Source: Ischnura elegans
Lineage: Eukaryota > Arthropoda > Insecta > Odonata > Coenagrionidae
DNA: 64,000 nucleotides
Direction: 5' to 3'
Assembly: GCF_921293095.1 (NCBI RefSeq)
Contig: NC_060249.1
Location: forward strand, 85,695,907 to 85,759,906
The translations under genes and the position numbers were made by a program. The notes under the pieces are model-generated. The model was not told where the DNA came from and searched no databases. It was given only the letters and a program-made list of their open reading frames with translations. This document shows, piece after piece, positions 1 through 10,845 of this stretch; the stretch's first letter is position 1; the number at the start of each line of letters is the position of its first letter.

Positions 1-334
1 TCCCCTTGTTTAAATTTACATCTACATACTACCCCGCCAAGGGCGTACCCAGGATCACAACCAGAAGGTAGCAAGCCTTAGTCGTTCACTTTGTAACACA
101 GAAAACGTTAGGGAAACCAAAATTTCAAGAAAATTATACTAAACAGCGTATTATTAGTTTTTAAAATTTTTTGCTCGAAAGAATATATTTTTTTAATAGG
201 ATAGTTTCCTTCATCAAAGAAAACGAAAGGCATTGATTGCGATTCATTACCGACCATTAGTGTATCCATAATAAACAAATTATTTGGTTTTAGAAATCCC
301 CGTTTAGACGAATGGGAATGGTCAACTTTAACCG

Positions 335-656
335 CATTTGAAAAAGGCCAGATTGGCGCCCATGCGATGCCACTCCATGTGACGTCAAAGGGACCTAGTT
401 TCTATACGAGTAGATAGGAGTTTTAGTCTGAGATTACCAATGCATGCATGAGGCACAGAGCTCAGGGAAACATCTCTTAATTATCACCTATTAAAACTGA
501 CTATGGTCGGAAAGTTTCCTTCGTTTGATAAGGTATTAATAATCCTTATTTAAGCCAAGCGCTACCTGCTAGCAGTCTGCATCGCAGCGGCGCTCACATA
601 CTCGCCCCAAGGTCACCTCACTTTACGGCAGCGGGAACCAGATTGACGTCACACGG
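335..656. repeat. Dispersed repeat, copy 1 of 2 (CRE-containing)
   Basis: About 320 bp matching 16394-16742 in the same orientation at high identity, from CATTTGAAAAAGGCCAG to a shared GACGTCAC end. Each copy holds two GACGTCA (CRE-like) motifs, one near the start and one at the end, plus a conserved block CTTCGTTTGATAAGG. There is no coding potential and no clear terminal inverted repeat. It is probably a MITE, SINE or LTR fragment of unknown class. Confidence 0.7.
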
Positions 657-1150
657 GCTTTTCCTTAATAGGCATGTGGTGAGGGTGTTAGGATACCAGC
701 CGTTTTTACAAAACGAGATGCACATGCTTCATCAAACGAAGCTTTGTTAATTAACCTTGTTGCAAACCTGAGAAGAATTTATCATGTACATACTGAGCCC
801 CACAAACCATTTAATTAATTCTGTTTATTGTTCGAGAGAAAAGTGATTGATTACCTCTCCGTTCTGTCAATTATCTTAGTTCGTTGTATCTTTGCGCCAA
901 GAAATAAATTGAGATTCTAAAATGATGTGCTCCGTGTCGCTCTGAGAGATATCTGATCTTAATTGCTCAGGTAATCTAAGCCTATCATCCGAGTCCCCAG
1001 TGTATCCTAGCCTGATTCTTTTAAAATTCTTGTAATGCATTTTCTTCGCTCGTTGCCGTTTTTGACGAATCGCATTGCTTTTTTGTGTTTTATGAAGTTG
1101 CTCAATAATTCTACTGAAATTTATTGCTAATGCTAAAATTATGCGACACA
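657..1150 (-). pseudogene. LINE 3'-end remnant (C-terminal ORF2 and 3' UTR)
   Basis: The reverse strand keeps a degraded reading frame with the pattern IILESxxIS...DxxN, then a tail ending GGCTGG-T-TCCTAA-CCC. The same order is seen, better preserved, at 42660-43490, so this looks like the same non-LTR retrotransposon family. Several stops break the frame. The outermost 3' motif (CATCTACATACTACCCCGCC on the plus strand, about 18-40) lies some 600 bp away, so the tail seems to have been split by the sequence at 50-656, which includes a dispersed repeat. Family assignment rests on this internal comparison only. Confidence 0.45.
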
Positions 1151-1399
1151 CATTAAGTCAAAACCGATTTTTTTTATTTGTTTCCACGCTTTTAAAATTT
1201 CTTTTATCCTTGCTTTCCTTTAAGTTATCTCTATATCTTTATTCCTTACAAAATAAATTAATGCTGAATGTTTTTTTCTGATACTCATATAGGTACTCAA
1301 GTCCTCAATATGCGCTCAATACATCGCTGTTCAGTCATATACGCCCAAGCACCAATGTTTTATTCATCGATGTTGTCACCATAGCATCCAATAATCCGC

Positions 1400-1640
1400 G
1401 TCAGAGCGAAAGGTATTTTATATGCTCATGCAAGTATTCATGAATTTGTGAGAATACTCGAGTAATTTGGGGATCGAATTGGTGTAGTTGCCAGAACCCT
1501 GTCTTCCCACTTAATGCTTTCGGATTCAAATTCCGGCGATTTCGCAGAGACTGCCGCACTTTAAAGTGCTTTATGTAGGACACTTCAAGTACTGTACTTT
1601 TCCCGCCGGATGGGACGTTAAACCATAGTCCCCTTGTAAC
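1400..1640. repeat. Possible SINE-like fragment
   Basis: Contains a B-box-like motif (GGATTCAAATTCC, about 1520) followed by the block GCCGGATGGGACGTTAAACC, an arrangement reminiscent of tRNA-derived SINEs. No A-box, tail or target duplication was found, so this stays tentative. Confidence 0.2.
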
Positions 1641-1749
1641 GCCATTTGTAACCCTCTTACAACTACCAATGCTAAATCTCAGGACCCAAAAGACGAGGGT
1701 AGTTCCGCGTTACATAAATTTGCTCGCGACTAGCTAGCAGTGGAGAAAT

Positions 1750-2663
1750 CATTTAATTAAAACTAAAAGAACCACGAGGATTCGTCCGGGACACCTCACG
1801 CAAGGGATCAATAAACCAAAAAGAAAGAGAAAGAGAATCATTTCTGTAAAACAAATCGTACCACAACTTGGGCATTTATTTGACAATTGCACCTTTTGGG
1901 TTTTCTACAAAATGACAATTCCATTAAACAAAATAAGATTTTCCCTGATCCACACTAACGACTCCAATCCACTGACCCCCAAAACATCACAAATACCCCT
2001 GCACTCGACGAACCTCGCACACATGAATAAATAAATTGGAGACAAATGTCCACTGAATAGTCCCAAATATGGGTGCCCCCAAAATTACAACAATAAATTG
2101 ATCTTTCCCCTTTAAACCAGAATAAAACCAACAGCCACATACCTTACGCTAACACACACACAATCATACAACCCACATACTCCGAAGTCCATGCTTCATC
2201 ACTGAGAATTATTTCAAGTCAGGAGAGTTCAAGTTAGGTGCGTCCAGCGGGAAGGTTGCAGGCCGAGAGAGCGGTCTCCTTCGCTTCGCTGACTACCTAG
2301 CACCCACAGTGTTGCCGTTTTTTCCAACACCGCGTAGCAGACGACACAATTTGTCGTCTGTTCGGCCCGCGCGCGCTCTTCTCCATACGCGCGGGTCTTT
2401 AAACTGGCATCGCAGTTGGACCGCTGGCCGCCCGTCGCCCAAGTTACTCTGCCGTGGTCAGCCGCGGAAGTAAAGTGGCGATCTTCTTCAAGACTGCCCT
2501 CAGAGAGGACCAATCTCTTCGCTGCAGTCCTGCGGCATGCCTGTAAACTTCCAATTCATCTCCCTCTCCTCTCAACATTCATGCTCCACAAACACATAAA
2601 ATAAAACAAAGAAAACACATTAACACACATCACACACGTAACGTAAGTGGCTATCTGGCCTCA
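1750..2663 (-). repeat. Candidate 3' LTR of Gypsy element A
   Basis: It begins with TGAGGCC directly after a polypurine stretch (CAAAAGGGGGGGAGCAT on the minus strand). It holds AATAAA-type signals near 1880 and 2030 and a GC-rich segment (2230-2480) that includes a perfect 9-bp-stem hairpin at 2338-2360 (CAGACGACA / TGTCGTCTG). The distal boundary is a guess, because no partner LTR lies in the window. Short open frames here are not genes. Confidence 0.45.
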
Positions 2664-2667
2664 ATGC

Positions 2668-2680
2668 TCCCCCCCTTTTG
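2668..2680 (-). promoter_or_regulatory. Polypurine tract of Gypsy element A
   Basis: CAAAAGGGGGGGAG on the minus strand lies just upstream of the presumed LTR start and downstream of the integrase stop, where the plus-strand primer for reverse transcription belongs. Confidence 0.5.
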
Positions 2681-2896
2681 GGACACGCGAGACGATACCG
2701 AAGAACAAAAGAAATAAAGTTTGTGGATTGAAGTCCCAAAAAGAACATACATATACATAGTTACAATTAATAATCTCTTTACATTATTTCCATACATAAT
2801 ACATATATATATTTTTTATACATTAACTTCTCCCACCTGCTCTTCGACCTCCAACCTTCCCGGACGCACTTTACGCATTACAAATCCCCCCCTTAC

Positions 2897-3886
2897 TTAA
2901 CAAAAAAAATATGTGTTAGGGCTCAGGTATGGCTTCAAATCTTTCACATGCCATTTTCCAATACTTTGACGTTGATCTGTCTCCAATTCATACACATTGC
3001 GAGAGATTGATCGTAAAATGCGATAGGGTCCCACAAACTTAGGCGACAATTTAGACGAAAAGTTTTGTGCGGCTGAAGACAAAACGAAGTTTCGCTTCAG
3101 TACTAAATCACCAGGGAAATATTCGCGATCTCTACGGCGTAAATTATAATATTTACCCCGCCGACAGTAGGCCTCCGTTAGATTACGCTGCACCAAATCG
3201 TGCAACTCCTTTAAATTCCTTAAACGCCCAACCCACTCTTTAACTGGACGTACTACAACAGCATCCGTTACTTCTCGGGTACTTCTTTCCGACCTGCAAA
3301 TGTGCAATTCTCGCCCAAAATTTAATAATGCGGGGGAATATCCTGTGGAAGAATGAACCGCCGAATTCATTGCATAACAAAAATCATTCAAATGTATATC
3401 CCACTTCTTGTGATTTTCTTTAACAAAAGACGATATCATCGTTTTTAAAACTCTGTTAACCCGCTCAACGGGGTTGGCTTGCGGGTGATATGGGGGAGTA
3501 AATGATAATAAAATGCCATGATCTTCCGCCAGCTGCGACATAATACGATTAACATATTGCGGACCATTGTCCGAAACTAAAAATTTGGGTGCTCCCCAAC
3601 GCAAAATCACTAACTCTCGAAACGCAGCCTTGACTGTTTCAGCCGTAGCATGTCTAACTGCCCTTAACTCCACCCACTTAGTAAATAAATCCTGAAAAAC
3701 GATAATATACTGATTTCCCTTAGACGAACGAACTAAAGGCCCCATAATATCTGTAGCTACCACTAGCCAAGGTTCCTGAATCTCTCTGGTTCCCATCTTA
3801 CCCGCGGGTCTTCGTTGTTCCTTCTTGCATCTTTGACATATGTCACACCTACGGACATAACGAGCAACATCCAACACCAACCCGGG
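2897..3886 (-). CDS. Gypsy element A integrase (partial pol)
   Basis: About 327 residues. It starts inside the HHCC zinc-binding domain (second half CDICQRC near residue 13) and runs through the catalytic core: first Asp in the TDIMGP motif (about residue 44), second Asp in SDNGPQ (about 104), Glu in NPVERVN (about 140), so the DDE triad is complete. A C-terminal region with GDLVLKR and a KFVGPYRI-type motif matches the Ty3/Gypsy integrase tail. The frame is continuous upstream except for one TAG codon at 3889-3887, which splits the zinc finger: its two His lie in the neighbouring segment. There is no credible start codon; this is the tail of a polyprotein. Its role in the family is to insert the element's cDNA into host DNA. 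Confidence 0.88.
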   Translation of the reverse strand, partial: PGLVLDVARYVRRCDICQRCKKEQRRPAGKMGTREIQEPWLVVATDIMGPLVRSSKGNQYIIVFQDLFTKWVELRAVRHATAETVKAAFRELVILRWGAPKFLVSDNGPQYVNRIMSQLAEDHGILLSFTPPYHPQANPVERVNRVLKTMISSFVKENHKKWDIHLNDFCYAMNSAVHSSTGYSPALLNFGRELHICRSERSTREVTDAVVVRPVKEWVGRLRNLKELHDLVQRNLTEAYCRRGKYYNLRRRDREYFPGDLVLKRNFVLSSAAQNFSSKLSPKFVGPYRILRSISRNVYELETDQRQSIGKWHVKDLKPYLSPNTYFFC

Positions 3887-4575
3887 CTAGTAATAAAGTT
3901 GTTTAATCCGTGAACAAGTCTTTTCTACCCCTCGATGACCTGCTTGCGTTGTATCGTGATTTTCTTTCAATACTCCTCCGACTCTCTCTTTTGGAATACA
4001 CAATTTCCACGGACAACTACTTCCCTCTAACAAATGATCTATAGCCTGTGCACGGTGGACATATAACTCCCCGTTTTCAATTTTCCAGTCGGGATAATTG
4101 GCTGGATTATTCTGCACTTGCCTAAAACGCTTATTATACCATGGGTCCGCACTAAGTGACTCCACAGCCCCTGAATTAACTAAATCGATACACTCCGGTA
4201 TGCGCGATAACGCATCCGGTACCACATGCTCGGATCCTTTTCTATGTCGGACCTCAAAGTCATACCCCTGAAGAGATAATGACCAGCGCGCAAGACGGCC
4301 ATTGGGATTATTCAACTTATGCAGCCACCTTAAGCTACTATGATCCGTTATAACCACAAAATGATAGCCTTCCAGATACACACGAAATTTTTCTATCCTC
4401 CAAAGAACGCTTAAACATTCTTTCTCTGTCACCGAATATTTTTGCTCTTGCGCTGACAATGAGCGACTCGCGCACGCGATAACCCGCTCGGCTCCATCTA
4501 AAAATTGGGTTAACACAGCCCCTAAACCAACAGAGCTGGCATCTGTTAGCAAATAAAAGGTTTCTTTGACATATA
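3887..4575 (-). pseudogene. Gypsy element A RNase H and integrase zinc-finger N-terminus
   Basis: The polyprotein segment upstream of integrase, in the same frame. RNase H motifs are LLTDASS (first Asp), TEKECLS (Glu), ITDHSSLRWL (Asp) and VVPDALSRIP (last Asp). Next comes a spacer and the two zinc-ligand His residues (ENHD, AGHRG). It ends at TAG (3889-3887) three codons before the second half of the zinc finger resumes. An open frame runs upstream to 4651, but residues coded beyond about 4575 are unrelated to Gypsy and derive from an antisense LINE tail, so the apparent start there is spurious. The reverse transcriptase domain is absent. Confidence 0.85.
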
Positions 4576-4690
4576 ACAGGTTAAAAAGGATGTAAAAGAG
4601 AAGAAATATGTTGCCATGAAATGGATAGTGGATAGATGAGATGAATGTCAATCTTAGGATTGTTGGCTAATGATGATGACTAGCGAGTTA
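4570..4690 (+). pseudogene. LINE 3'-end remnant abutting Gypsy element A
   Basis: On the plus strand a broken frame reads DVKEKKYVAMKW, then QS and DCW with two stops. The same pattern (KRRN...MKRLVHQRMQWRAA...QSYDCW) is recognisable on the minus strand around 44690-44760, so this is the C-terminal end of ORF2 from the same LINE family. It begins exactly where Gypsy similarity ends and may mark the truncation breakpoint. Confidence 0.5.
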
Positions 4691-5149
4691 ATTTAGCGGC
4701 CACCTATGTACCTTGTAGTATTCACGGTGATCCGCCAACTAATTTTATTTGCCTATTGTATTAGGATTTGAAAAATGAAGAGACCATTACTTTCTCTTGT
4801 TCGATCCGCAGACTATTTCTCGAGCTATGCGCGGCGATTGAATTGATGGATCTATTTCTATGGCTCCATTCGTGGATGAGTTGATGACGTCACGCGCTTC
4901 TTCCAAGCAGGTCACCGTTTTTTCTCCCTTCCTCGCATCGGTCTCCAATGCCTCATTTTTTCTTCATTTATGCGTCCACTGTTGACCTGCACTCACTCAG
5001 AAAGCAGCAGCGTACCCCGGAGTGAGACGCTGTGAAGGATCAATCGCGTGTGCGAGAGAAGAGAGTACTACTGAATTCGTGAGGGAGGGTAAGTCTGCGG
5101 GGTTTGCCTCTGCCGTGGCCGCCAAACGTGTGTCAGGGAGACCTGTGGA

Positions 5150-5745
5150 GTGGGAAGGGCGTTGGCGGACTGCGCCACGCCGCGGCGTGAGGCAGTCCGC
5201 CGCCGTCGACGGTGGTCGGAAAGGCCGATCTGGCTGGACAAAAGTCAAATATTTAAGTTTGGATAAATAACGTGGAAATGTGCTTATTGAATAGGTAATG
5301 AGTTCTAGTTTAAGATAGTATGCTGTTTTTGCGGATTTCTTTCAAATGCAATCCACAGTAATGGCTAGAAACTTCGATTCGGGAGTTGTCATGATTTTAC
5401 TGTTCCGGTCACTGACTTTTAGGATTCAGTATCAGTGATACTGAAACCATAATGATGGAATATTTTAATGAAAAGTGGAAGTAAATAGACTTACCTTTAT
5501 ATTAAATTCATAGTTTGGACAAAACTTATTATTATTCTGAGGAATCAATTTGTTGAAAACAATCTAACCAAAATTGTTATTAACGTACTTTGTGTTAGAA
5601 TTTAAAAAAAGCCCTGATGGGCCCCGGTATAATTTTAACGGATTATTGTAGGTAATAGTCTTACAAAACGTGCTGAGCAGAAATTGGCTGCGCCTTTTAG
5701 AATTATAATGTAATTTCTACAGTGACATACGAATCTTCGAGCGGT
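5150..5745. repeat. 0.55 kb dispersed repeat, copy 1
   Basis: From GGTGGTCGGAAAGGCCGATCTGG (about 5211) to ATCTTCGAGCGGTGCTT (about 5745) this is nearly identical to 7651-8204. A GC-rich hairpin precedes it: GGCGGACTGC and GCAGTCCGCC at about 5163-5205. No coding capacity was found. It is probably a non-autonomous transposon of unknown class. Confidence 0.75.
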
Positions 5746-7590
5746 GCTTTTCAGCATACCGCAGAGTAGCGCTAGTGAGATACGCGCGAAATTGGAAAAA
5801 TCATCAGCGCAAATATTCTTGGGAACGACTTTATGTGTAATTTGTTTATCTAAACTTATTTTTATATTCACTTTATTATAAAAAATTGCATTGTGTAATA
5901 AAATTATAAATAATTGTTCATTTAATTTTTGATTGATAACATTAGTTGTTTTCCTAGCTGGAATGAGGTAATGGGTGTTTTGGACACTACCCGTAACACC
6001 ATAGGAAAACGGAAATAGCCAAATTGTGAGGATGGTTTGTTCTTACTAGACTCGACTGGGAAGCGTAACCTTGACACCCGTACAACTGAAAATCCGACCT
6101 CAGCGCAATGGGGGCCGGAAAACAATCCTTCGTCAAAGTAAAGCAGGATTGACAGAGGAGAAATCAAGTATGCCAGTAAAAGATATCATAAATTCAGAAA
6201 AAATTAATCCTCTACAATATTCCCCATCAGAAATTCTACACCTTTAAAATAGGACACAAGGCAAGATATTTTTACAGCAATTTGAAGCTGTGCAAAGTCA
6301 TACAAATATTCTTATGAATGAACTACTGTTTGTCACTCACTGACTCTCCTCCCTAAGTTCCCCTTCCCCAAAGCAAATGGTCAAATTATTTCTTCACCCA
6401 CTCCTTAACCGACTCCAATCTCCTTAGGGTTTTTCCGTCCACCCAACCACACCCCATTATGTTGACCATTACCTTCTACCTGCATCCCTTTCTGGTACAC
6501 CTGTTAATTCTATACTTGCTTCTTTCTCCGTTACTTTTTCGGGGAATTTTCTCCCCCACCTCTTTCTTGCTTCCCTACTTACTTCCACCTTTCCATGTCT
6601 AATGACACGCGGCCACACTTTCCCCTGCTCTTTCTATTCATCCTCACCCATTTGGCCTTCCTGTGGTTTTTCCCCAGCGTCGTTCTTCTACAGTTTTTAC
6701 GGGAGTCCTCCTTCCACCCTTGGGTTTTCCCTTATTTGTTTAGCGTATCTTATGTAGATGCTTCTTTTGGCATAAAGAATTATAACCGAAAATTAAAAAA
6801 AATAATAAGAATTTGATCCATTGATTTTGAAGCTGGATTTTTTGACGGGAGAAGTTACTAAGTTATGCTGAAGCTGAACCTGAAATATAATGTAAACCAA
6901 GTAAAAATTAAAGAATCTAACATAAGAAATTTAAACCGAAAAAATTTTTAAATTACTACTCAATAGTTTTGGATTTTTTTCCTTTCCAGATTTCAAACCA
7001 ATAAATAAACTTTTTCTGTTCGTGCTGCGTGTTGACTTAAAAACCCAGACGTGTCGAGACCCCTGCCGATCTATTTTCCCTTGAGGATTATGGACCAGTC
7101 ATAGCCACATGGCCGTAAAATTCCGTAAAATAGGAAAAACGTTTTATATCAATACACTCGAGCATGACTAGACCAAAGATAAAGAATATTTTTGATCTCG
7201 CAAAAACTGGCTTCTCGAGAAGTTAGGAAATCATACCAACGAAAAATTTGATCCATGAGCGTGAAGAGAGGGCTGCTTTCCCGCTGAAGATTACTTCAAT
7301 GCATCGAACGCAGCGAGTCAGCCATTTATTTTTGTGATATTTTTAATGCTTCTTGTTCTTATCATCCTAATTTTAATTTCCTAATACATTGAAAGAAGGA
7401 ACCAATTTTTTCCAGTTTGATGCGAACCTATCTCATTCACAGCACCGATTATTTTTTTTACGAATCATGCGTAAGAAGAGTCAGAAACGAGCATTATAAT
7501 TCCTTTTTCATAATATTATTTTTTGTCTAGCACGGACTTAACAATACAGTAATAGTTGAAATTGCGTTTTCAAAACTATCGAATATTTTA
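5746..7590. other. Intergenic, no gene recognised
   Basis: AT-rich DNA with scattered short frames only. A pyrimidine-rich stretch at about 6340-6740 is strand-asymmetric, but I could not link its reverse-strand translation to a family. Confidence 0.5.
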
Positions 7591-7599
7591 ATTTTTTTC

Positions 7600-8258
7600 A
7601 CGAATGCGGGGCCCGGGGCGGTCGCCCCGCCCGGGCGGCGTTTCCGACCACAGTGGTCGGAAAGGCCGATCTGGCTGCACAAAAGTCAAATATTTAAGTT
7701 TGTATAAATAACGTGGAAATGTGCTTATTGAATAGGTAATGAGTTCTAGTTTAAGATAGTATGCTGTTTTTGCGGATTTCTTTGAAATGCAATCCACAGT
7801 AATGGCTAGAAACTTCGATTTGGGAGTTGTCATGATTTTACTGTTCCGGTCACTGACTTTTAGGCATCAGTATCAGTGATACTGAAACCATAATGATGGA
7901 ATATTTTAATGAAAAGTGGAAGTAAATAGACTTATCTTTATATTAAATTCAAAGTTTGGACAAAACTTATTATTATTCTGAGGAATCAATTTGTTGAAAA
8001 CAATCTAACCAAAATTGTTATTAACGTACTTTGTGTTAGAATTTCAAAAAAGCCCTGATGGGCCCGGGTATAATTTTAACGGATTATTGTAGGCAATAGT
8101 CTTACAAAACGTGCTGAGCAAAAATTGGCTGCGCCTAGTTGCGCCTTTTAGAATTATAATGTAATTTCTACAGTGACAAACGAATCTTCGAGCGGTGCTT
8201 GTGAAGCTTGAAGCTTCCGACAGTGGTCGGAAAGGCCAGCCTGGCTGGACAAAAGTCT
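7600..8258. repeat. 0.55 kb dispersed repeat, copy 2, plus partial third copy
   Basis: The direct copy of 5211-5745 runs 7651-8204 with few differences, including a 10-bp duplication (GCGCCTAGTT) near 8140. A GC-rich stem-rich segment again precedes it (CGGGGCGGTCGCCCCG, 7614-7629, and CCGACCACAGTGGTCGG). The first 40 bp of the repeat recur at 8218-8258, so the start module is present on both sides of this copy. Confidence 0.75.
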
Positions 8259-8699
8259 GTCGGGCGCTTATATTGCACGCAGAAGCGCCTAATTTTTTTG
8301 AAATACCTTCAGTATCGATAACTTTGCCTTATTAAATGATTAAAATAATTTTCTCTTGACCTGAGGCAAAAATAGGGGGGGGTTGGAAATTTCCCGGATT
8401 TCACTATATTGTCTGAAAATTAATTATTAGCTGAAATTATTATCGCTCCGTGCGAATTAATGTTTAAGCTGTCAAATATTTTATCGTCTTTCATTTGCAA
8501 TAGATTAAAATTTTCTACCTCCTTGAATAAGAGATAACGGCAATGGGTATTAGTCCCATCCTATTTGATGACAGGTTCTTAGCAGGTTTAATTTAGTGGG
8601 GCAGTTTCTAAATGGCCTGTGACTTTAAAATTACTCTAGTATCTCCTTTCTGAATGAAAAATTTTGATTTTAAAATGGAAATAGCAATGTTACAATGTG

Positions 8700-9056
8700 T
8701 TACACAATACTTAAATGTTACAATTTACGGAAAATAATCACTTATAGACATTTTCATCAGGTGAAATTTACTCTTGTTAACCCTTTCAGAACATTGCACC
8801 TAAAATAAGAAATTAATGGGTATAAATCAATCACTTTGCAACGTTTAAATAATTTTAATTTTACAATTTACAGAAAACTATCACTTTTAGATATTTAAAT
8901 AAGGCGAAATTTACTCTTGTTAACCCTAACAGAACATTGCACCGAATACAAGAAGTTAATGGGCATAAACCAATCATTTTGCAACGTTTAAATAATTTAA
9001 ATTTTACAATTTACAGAAAATAATCACTTTTAGACATTTTAATAAGGCAAAATTTC
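8700..9056. repeat. 143-bp tandem repeat, about 2.5 units
   Basis: CAATTTACRGAAAAYWATCAC begins at 8721, 8864 and 9007, giving a constant 143-bp period. Units share GAAATTTACTCTTGTTAACCC and GAACATTGCACC with modest divergence. Each unit is AT-rich and non-coding. Confidence 0.8.
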
Positions 9057-9500
9057 AAGCTCGAGTGCCATGCCTACCAAACACGTGAATCCACAGCTAA
9101 GAGTGACCTCGAATGAATTACAGTTTCCTGCCGCTATATTGAAATGAAAGGTACTCTGGCTGCACTTTTCCACAACAATGTAATATACATGCTGCGTTTA
9201 GGCTCACAGAGCTTTCCTCTTGTAAAAGACATTGTAGTGCGTGAGAACAGCACATTTATACCTTAGAGGGAAGGATGGGGGAGAATTTGACAAGTTTGAG
9301 GATGGGATGTCAAAAAGTTTTTATCTTTCAGTTAAAATTTAAAGTTTCCCTTTTCATTTTTTTTTTTCATTTTAATTTAACTCTGAAAATTTGTTGAATT
9401 CTTTTTATATTTTTTTATTAAAAATTGGAGTCATTCTTTCCTTAGCTTAAGTTCATTGTTTTAGTTCCAAAAACTTATTTCACTTGGTTTCACTTCACAT
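9057..9500. other. Intergenic, no gene recognised
   Basis: AT-rich DNA. The last 150 bp is T-rich and forms a plausible polypyrimidine tract before the candidate exon at 9506. Confidence 0.4.
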
Positions 9501-9505
9501 TTCAG

Positions 9506-9562
9506 CTGTGGAAGTATCTTGATGATGAAAGTAGTCTGCCAACTTCAGTTCCAGTACTCTAG
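9506..9562 (+). pseudogene. Candidate RCHY1 exon 5 in inverted orientation
   Basis: After a strong acceptor (pyrimidine-rich tract ending TTCACATTTCAG) the plus strand reads LWKYLDDESS...VPVL and then TAG followed by GTGAAC. In RCHY1-type proteins the RING domain is followed by an MT-xLW-xYLDDE-like segment, so this fits the exon expected just after 10846. It is phase-compatible, starting on a codon boundary, but lies on the opposite strand from exons 1-4. The stop sits where a Tyr codon might be expected before a GT donor. The match is short, so this could be chance. Confidence 0.4.
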
Positions 9563-10133
9563 GTGAACTCTCAGTTGAATGATAAACCAGAAACAAACAC
9601 GCAAATCCAATGCACACCAATGACTCGAATCAACTGAAAGATCACTGTCACACAGCTTCGCTGAAAACTATGTGAACTGATGGCTCAACAGGCTGTAGGT
9701 CAACTGAGAATTTAGTCCAGGTCAAATGGAATGCATACAGGCGTCATCTGAAGTCAATTGAAATTTGACAGACCCATCTTCAAAGACTGATCAAGTATTA
9801 GAAGAAATTTCATTATTAGAGAATACATTGCCCTCAACATAAATGTAATGAAAAGTTTTGGCAGAGCTGGAAGTCAATTTTCAGGTTGAGGTCTACGAAG
9901 GTTGGAATGCATTAAAAGTGGAATCAACTCCTGATGTGTGTTAAGGCCTGGTTACATGATATATTAGCATGCAAGAGTTAATGTCTAAATGTATGACTGC
10001 CAAAATGCACCGTGCAACCACGTAACTTGAGCGAAAGCATGTGCAGAAAATAGAACCTGTTCTAATTTGATTCATGCATTTGTACATGTTCTATTCCACC
10101 AAAATCATTCATGTAATCAGACATTAACTTGTA

Positions 10134-10432
10134 CAGGGGCGCAGCTAGGAATTAAGACTGGGGGAGATTTAGGTGCAACTAATATCGGGGTATGTAGAGG
10201 TATGGAATACCCACCAGGATAAGCGATAGGTGCCAGATTAATAAATTATGGAATTTTAAGATAAATGGTTCAAAATGGTGAGTTTTTACAGCTTTCTGAG
10301 GGATATTTTATTAACACTTACACTATTCTATTAGTAATATCAATCCAATTAAGTAAAATGGATCAAACTTAAAAATTTCTCTGAGCTCTGGGGGGTTTTA
10401 ATCCCCCAACACCCCCCCTCGCTGCGCCACTG
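10134..10432. mobile_element. hAT-type MITE
   Basis: A 299-bp element with terminal inverted repeats CAGGGGCGCAGCTAGG and (reverse) CAGTGGCGCAGCGAGG. It is flanked by a perfect 8-bp duplication AACTTGTA (10126-10133 and 10433-10440), the hAT hallmark. No coding sequence. It lies just downstream of RCHY1 exon 4. Confidence 0.88.
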
Positions 10433-10845
10433 AACTTGTAACCAGGACTTCAGAGATGGTATACCACTCAATGATTATAAATGAATTTATAAAACTGTGC
10501 ACACAATTTTCTATAATCAAATATCACAATAATAACTGAAACAAAACTGGCTAGTTTACCGAATTATCTTATAAAAAATTGTATTTTTTTTTACAAAACT
10601 ATCAAAATCCCTCTTATACAAGAGTATATTTCATTCCAGATCATAATTCACACTTATGGGTGAATTGATTACAACAAAAACACAAATAAAATGATTTATG
10701 TATATTAAAAAATATACTTTTCATAATTTTAAACAGAATTACAGCATATTTTAATCAGAAAGAAGCAGCCTACTTTAACTAAAAAGGATTAACTCAGATA
10801 CACAAGTGGTGTTGGCTTGTAGAATATGATAAAGAATGAATTTAC

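Larger units (their letters stand above)
1750..4575 (-). mobile_element. Ty3/Gypsy retrotransposon A, 5'-truncated
   Basis: Reading on the minus strand the order is RNase H (4575-4150), integrase (4000-2897), polypurine tract (about 2680-2668) and a candidate 3' LTR (from 2663 downward). RNase H before integrase is the Ty3/Gypsy order. Gag, protease, reverse transcriptase and the 5' LTR are missing: similarity stops abruptly near 4575, where a LINE tail of opposite orientation begins. One in-frame stop (TAG, 3889-3887) separates the RNase H and integrase segments. The outer LTR end cannot be placed without a second copy. Confidence 0.8.

Noticed and set aside
1400..1583. 60-codon minus-strand frame
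   Set aside because: No motif, and it overlaps a SINE-like fragment.
1610..1680. Primer-binding site for Gypsy A (ATGGCGTTACAAGGGGAC on the minus strand)
   Set aside because: Only a 3' LTR is present here, where no PBS is expected, and the sequence does not give a convincing tRNA complement.
2416..2604. Open frames of 60-90 codons on both strands in the GC-rich part of the Gypsy A LTR
   Set aside because: They lie within the presumed LTR, overlap on both strands and show no protein motif.
3887..4651. 254-codon protein starting MTFISSIHYPFHG
   Set aside because: The first 26 residues are antisense LINE sequence. Only the part from about 4575 downward is Gypsy, and it is an internal polyprotein piece, not a gene with its own start.
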